Shown here piece after piece: positions 18,013 to 23,120 of a DNA stretch of 23,120 bases. Origin of the DNA: Pelagibacteraceae bacterium (lineage in GTDB: Bacteria; Pseudomonadota; Alphaproteobacteria; Pelagibacterales; Pelagibacteraceae). Below the pieces are notes generated by a model. The model saw only the letters and a list, made by a program, of their open reading frames with translations, was not told where the DNA came from and searched no databases. The stretch is taken from NCBI GenBank assembly GCA_002704145.1, contig PAFH01000014.1, positions 1 through 23,120 of the forward strand. Reading direction: 5' to 3'. The first letter of the stretch is position 1, and every line of letters starts with the position of its first letter. A program made the position numbers and the translations under genes.

Positions 18013-19821
18013 ATGTCAGATATTAAAAGAATACGTAATTTTTCTATAATTGCGCATATTGATCATGGAAAATCTACTATTGCAGATAGAATAATTCATA
18101 AATGTGGTGGGTTAACTGATCGCGAGATGAAACAGCAAGTTTTGGACTCCATGGATATAGAAAGAGAAAGGGGTATCACTATAAAAGCTCAAACAGTTAA
18201 GTTAAATTATAAAGCAAAAGATGGTCAAAGTTATATCTTAAACATTATTGATACTCCCGGACATGTTGATTTTGGTTATGAAGTAAGTAGATCGTTATCT
18301 GCGTGCGAAGGATCACTTTTAATTGTCGATAGCACACAAGGGGTTGAGGCTCAAACATTAGCTAACGTGTACCAAGCTTTAGAGATTAATCACGAAGTTA
18401 TTCCAATATTAAATAAGATAGATTTGCCAGCTTCAGATATTGAAAAAACAAAAAAAGAAATCGAGGATGTTGTTGGAATAGAGACAACTAATGCGATTTC
18501 TTGTTCAGGCAAAACTGGAGAAGGCATAGATGAAATTTTAGAAGTAATAATAAGTAAACTTCCCGCACCAAAAGGAACAATGAACGAAAAGCTTAAATGT
18601 TTATTAGTAGATAGTTGGTATGATAGTTATTTAGGTGTCGTTATATTAGTTCGAGTTATTAACGGTAAACTTCAAAAGAATATGAAAATTAAATTAATGT
18701 CAAATAATCAAGAATATGTAGTTGAAAAAGTTGGAGTTTTTACTCCAAAACCGAATGATATTGAAGAATTAAATTCTGGAGAAATTGGATTTATAATAAC
18801 TGGAATTAAATCTTTATCAGAGACGAAAGTAGGCGATACAATATGCGACGCTACGAACCCTATTAATGATCCTTTGCCTGGTTTCAAACCAAGTAAACCA
18901 GTGGTATTTTGTGGATTATTCCCGGTAGATAGCTCTGAATATCAAAAATTAAAAGATGGTCTAGCAAAATTAAAATTAAATGATGCAAGTTTTTCATTTG
19001 AGCCAGAGTCATCAAGTGCTCTAGGTTTAGGTTTTAGATGTGGATTTTTAGGTTTGCTTCATCTTGAAATAATAACAGAAAGATTAGAGAGAGAATTTGA
19101 TGTAAATTTGATTACAACTACTCCCGGGGTAATTTATAAAGTTCATAATATTAAAAATGAAATTTTTGATCTCCAAAATCCATCAAATATGCCAGATCCT
19201 TCTCAAATTAAAAAGATAGAGGAGCCTTGGATTAAATCTACTGTTATTACTCCTGATGAGTATTTAGGATCTATAATTAAAATTTGTCAAGACAAGAGAG
19301 GAATTCAAACTAACCTATCTTACTCAGGCAATAGAGCAGTGCTATCATATGATTTGCCTCTAAATGAAGTAGTTTTTGATTTTAACGATAGACTTAAATC
19401 CGTTTCTAGCGGTTATGCTAGTTTTGATTATGAAATATCAGGTTATAGAGAGGGAGATTTGGTGAAATTAGGAATTTTGGTTAATTCAGAGTCAGTAGAT
19501 GCTTTAGCAATGATTATTCATAAAGACTTTGCTCAAAAAACAGGTAGGCAGGTTTGTGAAAAATTAAAAGATTTAATTCCTAGACATAATTTTATGATAC
19601 CAGTTCAAGCTGCAATTGGAGGTAAAATTGTAGCTAGAGAGTCTATTAAAGGATTTAAGAAAGACGTATTAACAAAAATTCATGGTGGCGGTGCTACTGA
19701 TAGAAAAAGAAAACTTCTTGAAAAACAAAAAAAAGGAAAGGCACGATCAAAACAATTTGGTAAAGTAGAAATTCCGCAAGAGGCATTTATTGGTGTTTTA
19801 AAAATCAATAAAGAAACTTAA
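18013..19821 (+). CDS. lepA: Elongation factor 4 (LepA) GTPase
   Basis: A 602-residue ribosome-bound GTPase implicated in back-translocation and in initiation or 30S biogenesis. All G motifs are present: AHIDHGKST (14-22), RGITIK in switch I, DTPGH (80-84), NKID (134-137) and SCSGKTG. The EF-G-like domains II, III and V follow. The unique C-terminal domain ends in [20 protein letters not shown] and [13 protein letters not shown], which distinguishes it from EF-G and BipA. It begins at the base after the pheT stop and is the last gene of the plus-strand run. Two bases after its stop lies the end of the convergent epimerase pseudogene, with a shared AT-rich hairpin. Confidence 0.98.
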   Translation: MSDIKRIRNFSIIAHIDHGKSTIADRIIHKCGGLTDREMKQQVLDSMDIERERGITIKAQTVKLNYKAKDGQSYILNIIDTPGHVDFGYEVSRSLSACEGSLLIVDSTQGVEAQTLANVYQALEINHEVIPILNKIDLPASDIEKTKKEIEDVVGIETTNAISCSGKTGEGIDEILEVIISKLPAPKGTMNEKLKCLLVDSWYDSYLGVVILVRVINGKLQKNMKIKLMSNNQEYVVEKVGVFTPKPNDIEELNSGEIGFIITGIKSLSETKVGDTICDATNPINDPLPGFKPSKPVVFCGLFPVDSSEYQKLKDGLAKLKLNDASFSFEPESSSALGLGFRCGFLGLLHLEIITERLEREFDVNLITTTPGVIYKVHNIKNEIFDLQNPSNMPDPSQIKKIEEPWIKSTVITPDEYLGSIIKICQDKRGIQTNLSYSGNRAVLSYDLPLNEVVFDFNDRLKSVSSGYASFDYEISGYREGDLVKLGILVNSESVDALAMIIHKDFAQKTGRQVCEKLKDLIPRHNFMIPVQAAIGGKIVARESIKGFKKDVLTKIHGGGATDRKRKLLEKQKKGKARSKQFGKVEIPQEAFIGVLKINKET

Positions 19822-19843
19822 ATTTAAATATTTGAAGTTTTTT
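19815..19843 (+). terminator. Probable intrinsic terminator after lepA
   Basis: AACTTAAAT (19815-19823) pairs with ATTTGAAGTT (19830-19839), with one bulged G and a six-base loop, followed by TTTT. The stem covers the lepA stop codon. It is AT-rich and therefore weak, but it lies exactly between two converging genes, where a terminator is needed. In the opposite direction the U-tract is weaker. Confidence 0.4.
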
Positions 19844-20742
19844 CTATTCCATTTTCTAGTTTTGTGAAAAATGATTTTTTTAATTTTAAAAAAATCAATA
19901 GATTTTTCACATTACAAGATGATTTTTTAGGATCAAATTTATCAAGTCTTTTCTTTTTGAATTTACTTTTAGATTTTAATTTTTCTTTCATCACTTTAAA
20001 TAAGTAATTAATTGAGATAGATCGACCTGTACCAACATTAATGATTTTACATTTATTATATTTCTGAATTTTTTGCATTGAAAAAATTAGAATTTTTACA
20101 ACATCATCAATAAAAATAAAATCTCGTGTTTGGTAACCACCATTAATTGTAACTAAATTATTTTTTTTTCATTTTTTTCATGAATATTGGGATTACTGCA
20201 GAATAAGGATTGTTTTGATCTTGCCCTGGACCATATACATTAAATAGTCTCAATCCAACAGAGGAAACATCAAAAACTTCATGACACATTTTTGCATAAT
20301 TTTCTAATGTAAGTTTGTCTAGTGCGTATGGAGATGTTATAGAGTATTTTTCTAAATAATCTTTACCAACTGGTAAATTTCCGTATACAGCTGATGAAGA
20401 AGCATAAACAACTGGAATTGAAAATTTTTTTGCTAAATCAAAAACCTTTATTGAACTAGAAATATTATTATTGCTACTCTTATTAAAATTTTTTAGAGAT
20501 AATGGAACGGATGACTGAGCTGCTAGATGGAATATTCCTTTTATATTTTTTATTTGAGCTTCATTTAAATCTTGAACTTTTTTTTTGATTAATCTTCCTC
20601 TATATTTTTTTTCTATATTTTTTAATAATCCCCTTGAAAGATCATCTATTAAAATTAAGTCGAAATTTTTGGATATTTTTTTAATTAAATTTCCACCAAT
20701 AAACCCAGCGCAGCCAGTAATTAAATATTTACCTTTTTTCAT
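19824..20742 (-). pseudogene. Sugar-nucleotide epimerase (extended SDR), frameshifted at A9
   Basis: The first frame (20742 down to 20158, 194 residues) is the N-terminal part of an extended SDR. It has TGCAGFIG at 9-16 for NAD binding, SSSAVYG (115-121), catalytic Y139-x3-K143 and RLFNVYGPGQ (165-174). It resembles UDP-glucose or UDP-GlcNAc 4-epimerases and related dehydratases. After FMKKMKKK it stops at a run of nine A (T9 at 20161-20169 on the plus strand). In another frame the protein resumes as NNLVTINGGYQTRDFIFIDD, then the conserved INVGTGRSISINYL, and ends at 19824. Eight or eleven A would restore one frame of about 305 residues, the normal family length. So this is either a slipped gene or a sequence error. 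It lies downstream of the glycosyltransferase at 20753-21763, with which it would supply and transfer an activated sugar. Confidence 0.87.
20161..20169 (+). repeat. T9 homopolymer at the epimerase frameshift
   Basis: Nine T on the plus strand (nine A in the coding sense) sit precisely where the epimerase reading frame changes. The tract is preceded in the coding sense by a seven-A run and ATG (AAAAAAATG). Confidence 0.9.
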
Positions 20743-20752
20743 TTATTTATTT

Positions 20753-21763
20753 TTAATTTTTAATAATGTTGGAAATTTGTCTTATCATACTCTTTTTTGT
20801 AGGTAATTTATTTTCATCTATCTCTTTTTGAATTTTCGTATAGTTTTTCCAAATATAATCAACTTTTTCTTTAAGGGAGATATAATTTCTTTTTGCAACA
20901 AAAATACCTTTTTTGTCATTTTTAACATATGAAATTTCGTCAAATATTATGACCGGCCTTCTTCTAGACAGAGACTCGTCAATTACGTAAGGGTATCCTT
21001 CAGTGTAAGAAGGTAAAATTGTTATATTATGATCATCATATACGTTCATTAATAATTCTGGATTGGAAAAATAACCCAAAAATTTTACTCTTTTATCTAC
21101 CGTAGACGAATTTTTGGGATAACCAGCTATTGAAAGCTCTGCTTCAAAATCTAATTTGTTAAACATATTTATAAAGTCAAAAATACCTTTTTCAGGGCTC
21201 ATTCTACCAACATATAAAAATTTAATTTTTTTAAGATTTGCTTCCTTCTGTTCTTTAAACCATTTTTCATCTAAACGAGAAATTGAAATAAGGTGACCCT
21301 TTTTAGAAATTCTTCTGTTGCAAACTATTACTTCAGAAAGTGATACACATATCTTAAACATTATATGAAAAATACAAACAGACCATTTTCCCAAAATATA
21401 TTTCCATTCGTCATGCCCATCACTTCTAAGATATAAATAAACTTTTTTTCTACAAATGAATAAAAAGAGACAAGAAAAAAAAGTATAAGGAGTGATTGAA
21501 ATTATTAAGTATTTGGATTTTTTTTTAAAACTCCGAAAAATCAAATATAGATAAGTTAAAATATTTGAAGCAACTTTGATGTTTGATAAATCAATTTTTT
21601 GTTCACCTTTTTTTGTAGCTCTTCTAGCAATGAACCCAACATTAAAATTTATGCTAAGCACTTCAGGAAGAAATTTTAAGTCGAAATTTTCACAGTGATA
21701 TCCGTTGCTATCTTTAAATACTTTTTCGTTATTTATTATGACTAAGTTTGTATTTTCAATCAT
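20753..21763 (-). CDS. Glycosyltransferase family 4-like
   Basis: A 336-residue GT-B type glycosyltransferase. The C-terminal donor half is clear: FLYVGRMSPEKGIFDF (182-197) with the R-x4-K pair, then ILPSYTEGYPYVIDESLS (249-266), corresponding to the EX7E region but with Y257/D262/E263 spacing, and RRPVIIF. The N-terminal acceptor half is divergent, with a hydrophobic patch at about 86-104 that may attach it to the membrane. Donor and acceptor are unknown; a role in a surface polysaccharide is inferred from family and context. It starts at the first ATG of the frame, 108 bases from tRNA-Ser on the opposite strand. It ends ten bases before the broken epimerase gene, which is probably in the same operon. 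Confidence 0.82.
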   Translation of the reverse strand: MIENTNLVIINNEKVFKDSNGYHCENFDLKFLPEVLSINFNVGFIARRATKKGEQKIDLSNIKVASNILTYLYLIFRSFKKKSKYLIISITPYTFFSCLFLFICRKKVYLYLRSDGHDEWKYILGKWSVCIFHIMFKICVSLSEVIVCNRRISKKGHLISISRLDEKWFKEQKEANLKKIKFLYVGRMSPEKGIFDFINMFNKLDFEAELSIAGYPKNSSTVDKRVKFLGYFSNPELLMNVYDDHNITILPSYTEGYPYVIDESLSRRRPVIIFDEISYVKNDKKGIFVAKRNYISLKEKVDYIWKNYTKIQKEIDENKLPTKKSMIRQISNIIKN

Positions 21764-21871
21764 TATAATTTGATTAACAATAACTCATTTTTTTTTGCTA
21801 TTGAATTATTATATTGTATGGACAAATAATTAGGATAAAACTCATCAAATAAACCCTTTTGTTTATAACAA

Positions 21872-21961
21872 GGAGAGGTGGCCGAGTGGTTGAAGGCGCA
21901 CGCTTGGAAAGCGTGTAAACGGGAAACCGTTTCGAGGGTTCGAATCCCTCTCTCTCCGCCA
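21872..21961 (+). tRNA. tRNA-Ser (anticodon GGA)
   Basis: A 90-base class II tRNA with encoded CCA. The acceptor GGAGAGG pairs with TCTCTCC (one G-T wobble), with discriminator G. The anticodon stem CACGC/GCGTG encloses loop TTGGAAA, with anticodon GGA at 21906-21908, reading UCC and UCU. A long variable arm, ACGGGAAACCGT, forms its own hairpin, as expected for serine. The T arm is GAGGG-TTCGAAT-CCCTC. It stands alone in a segment of surface-glycan genes. Confidence 0.97.
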
Positions 21962-22014
21962 TTATCCACATTCAACTAAAAAGAGTCTTAACTCAAAATT
22001 AAGAATCAATTATT

Positions 22015-22056
22015 CTAACACTGAGGTGGTGGAGGGAGACTAAAGCCACCTCTACC
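22015..22056. other. GC-rich hairpin / possible gene remnant beside tRNA-Ser
   Basis: In an otherwise AT-rich gap, 20 of the 35 bases at 22022-22056 are G or C. GAGGTGG (22023-22029) pairs perfectly with CCACCTC (22046-22052) around a 16-base purine-rich loop containing GGAGGGAGA. There is no adjacent U-tract, so it is not a convincing terminator for tRNA-Ser. On the minus strand, one frame reads GNYGRGGFSLPPPPQC and then TAG (22015-22017), which looks like a real protein C-terminus. That frame stays open upstream only to about 22140, with a GTG but no ATG, and it overlaps the methyltransferase gene. Either a small structured RNA or the tail of a lost minus-strand gene would fit. I cannot decide between them. 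Confidence 0.4.
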
Positions 22057-22078
22057 ATAATTTCCATTTTTCAAAAAA

Positions 22079-22649
22079 ATGAATTTTCTAAAAAAATACG
22101 ATAATAAAAAAAATATTCGTTTTAAAACTTTTAAATTCACATTGGAAAAAGCGTATCAAAGAAATTTAAAAATAATAGTGGAAACAGGAGTTTCAAGAGG
22201 AAAAGTTAAATTTTTTTTTTTTTAGAAAAATAAATTGGAAAGATGGAATGAGCACACCCATGTTCGCTGAATATGCCAGTATTTGCAATGGAGAGCTTCA
22301 TGCATGTGATATTGAAAAATCAAATATAGAGGCTGCTGAGAAATTTTGTAAAAAATTTTCTAAATTTGTAGACTTTTATATTGATGATAGCTTAAATTTT
22401 TTAAAAAATTTCAATAAGAAAATAGATTTGTTGTATCTCGACTCTTTAGATGGAAATCAATTAGGAGCTCAAAACCATCAGTTAAATGAAATTAAATTAG
22501 CAGAAAAAAAATTACACAATAAATCATTAATTTTATTAGACGATAAATTATCTAAATCAAATTTAACAATTAAATTTCTTAAGGAAAAAAATTACATAGC
22601 AATTAAAGAAACAGATCAACAAATACTTTTTTCAAAAAATGATGATTAA
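22079..22649 (+). pseudogene. Class I SAM-dependent methyltransferase, frameshifted at T13
   Basis: From ATG 22079 a frame encodes 48 residues containing IIVETGVSRGK (32-42), the SAM-binding motif I of a Methyltransf_24-like family, and ends FFFF-TAG in a run of 13 T. In the third frame the same protein continues as RKINWKDGMSTPMFAEYAS, then ACDIEKSNIE (motif II), IDLLYLDSLDG, and stops at 22649. Twelve or fifteen T would join the parts into about 190 residues, a reasonable length. The downstream piece alone has an ATG at 22248 but would lack motif I, so it is unlikely to be active. The substrate is unknown; sugar or glycan methylation is possible from context. It ends 14 bases before the convergent NlpC/P60 gene. 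Confidence 0.8.
22211..22223 (+). repeat. T13 homopolymer at the methyltransferase frameshift
   Basis: Thirteen consecutive T, the longest homopolymer noticed in the window. They lie exactly where the methyltransferase frame breaks and run into TAG. A multiple of three (12 or 15) would be in frame. Confidence 0.92.
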
Positions 22650-22663
22650 AATGAAATTTAAAA

Positions 22664-23120
22664 TCAAACTCTTTTAATTCCAATTACTCTTAAGTTAGCA
22701 GTTTGTTCAATTCGTTTGATAGTTTGATTTATCCCCATTACAAGTGTTTTTTTCATAGGGCCGTAAGCATGAATAAGTTTTTTATTAGAAAGAGCTACCG
22801 CAACGTGCCCCTTCCAAAAAATGATATCATTTTTTCTAATATTCTTTAATTTAACATTCTTTTTAAAATATCTGATCTGATCTTTAGCATCTCTAGGACA
22901 TTTTTTTCTATCAAAGTTGAAACATAATTGCACTAAAGCCGAGCAATCAAGTCCTTTAAAAGATTTTCCTCCCCATTTATATTTTACGTTTTTAAAAATA
23001 CCAATCTTTTTAAAACTATATTTTTCTTTATATGATACAGGTTTTACAGAATTTTTATTTATCCAACCTTTTGCAAATTTGTAAAATTTATTTCTTTTAT
23101 CTGTTACTTTTATTTTTGAA
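22664..23120 (-). CDS. NlpC/P60 family cell-wall hydrolase (5' end outside window)
   Basis: An open frame enters from the right edge and ends at 22664, giving 152 visible residues with no start in the window. The core has YKWGGKSFKGLDCSALVQL, with the catalytic cysteine in DCSALV. NDIIFWKGHVAVAL supplies the catalytic histidine, and LIHAYG the third polar residue. This is the C40 peptidase pattern. Enzymes of this family cleave the peptide stem of peptidoglycan, usually at gamma-D-Glu-diaminopimelate bonds. The N-terminal visible part (FAKGWINKNSVKPVSYKEKY) may be the end of an SH3-like domain. Starting at the internal GTG (22933) would delete the catalytic cysteine, so the longer partial frame is preferred. 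A signal peptide cannot be assessed. It converges on the broken methyltransferase with 14 bases between. Confidence 0.85.
   Translation of the reverse strand, partial: SKIKVTDKRNKFYKFAKGWINKNSVKPVSYKEKYSFKKIGIFKNVKYKWGGKSFKGLDCSALVQLCFNFDRKKCPRDAKDQIRYFKKNVKLKNIRKNDIIFWKGHVAVALSNKKLIHAYGPMKKTLVMGINQTIKRIEQTANLRVIGIKRV

Noticed and set aside
21872..21961. Integrated element with duplicated tRNA-Ser attachment site
   Set aside because: No second copy of the tRNA 3' end and no integrase or transposase gene were found in the window.
21763..21975. A 70-residue minus-strand frame covering tRNA-Ser
   Set aside because: Most of it is the reverse complement of the tRNA; the peptide is a translated tRNA artefact that recurs in many genomes.
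22248..22649. A standalone 133-residue protein starting at the internal ATG
   Set aside because: The sequence before this ATG (RKINWKDG) continues the methyltransferase in frame, and motif I lies in the upstream frame, so it is the second half of a broken gene.
1..23120. CRISPR arrays, insertion sequences, rRNA genes and known riboswitches
   Set aside because: None was seen: there are no regularly spaced repeats, no transposase motifs and no rRNA-like stretches.

Overview
The window looks like a chromosomal segment from a streamlined, very AT-rich marine alphaproteobacterium of the SAR11 (Pelagibacterales) type. The basis is low GC throughout, AGA-dominated arginine codons, genes that abut or overlap by a few bases, very short intergenic gaps, and alphaproteobacterium-like proteins. 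This assignment is an inference from composition and layout; no database search was made.

Layout. (1) 1-2500: the end of an unknown membrane protein, an O-antigen ligase/polymerase-family protein (minus), tRNA-Arg(ACG) with a possible 31-residue membrane peptide behind it, and uppP (minus), which recycles the undecaprenyl lipid carrier. (2) 2501-10206: a promoter region rich in inverted repeats drives gltD-gltB (NADPH glutamate synthase) and a translationally coupled atypical SDR protein, which runs convergently into an alpha/beta hydrolase. (3) 10247-19821: one compact plus-strand run with gaps of at most 58 bases: a GT4 glycosyltransferase, thrS, infC, rpmI, rplT, pheS, pheT and lepA. This is the classic threonyl/phenylalanyl-tRNA synthetase, IF3, L35 and L20 cluster, ending in the back-translocase EF4. 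(4) 19824-23120: an accessory cell-surface segment around tRNA-Ser(GGA): a frameshifted sugar-nucleotide epimerase and a GT4 glycosyltransferase on the minus strand, a GC-rich hairpin of unknown nature, a frameshifted SAM-dependent methyltransferase, and an NlpC/P60 cell-wall hydrolase running off the end.

Functionally, the central part is housekeeping (nitrogen assimilation and translation). The edges and some inserted genes serve surface glycans: glycosyltransferases make lipid-linked glycans, the O-antigen ligase-like protein polymerises or transfers them, UppP regenerates the carrier, and the epimerase would supply activated sugars.

The most notable observations are two genes broken exactly at long homopolymers (A9 and T13) within 2 kb in the surface segment, although core genes here carry A9-A10 runs without damage. 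Others are an isolated GC-rich hairpin/peptide remnant beside tRNA-Ser, a set of three perfect inverted repeats around the gltD promoter, and a surface glycosyltransferase placed at the head of the translation operon. I did not find a clearly new multi-gene system; most of the window is ordinary core genome.
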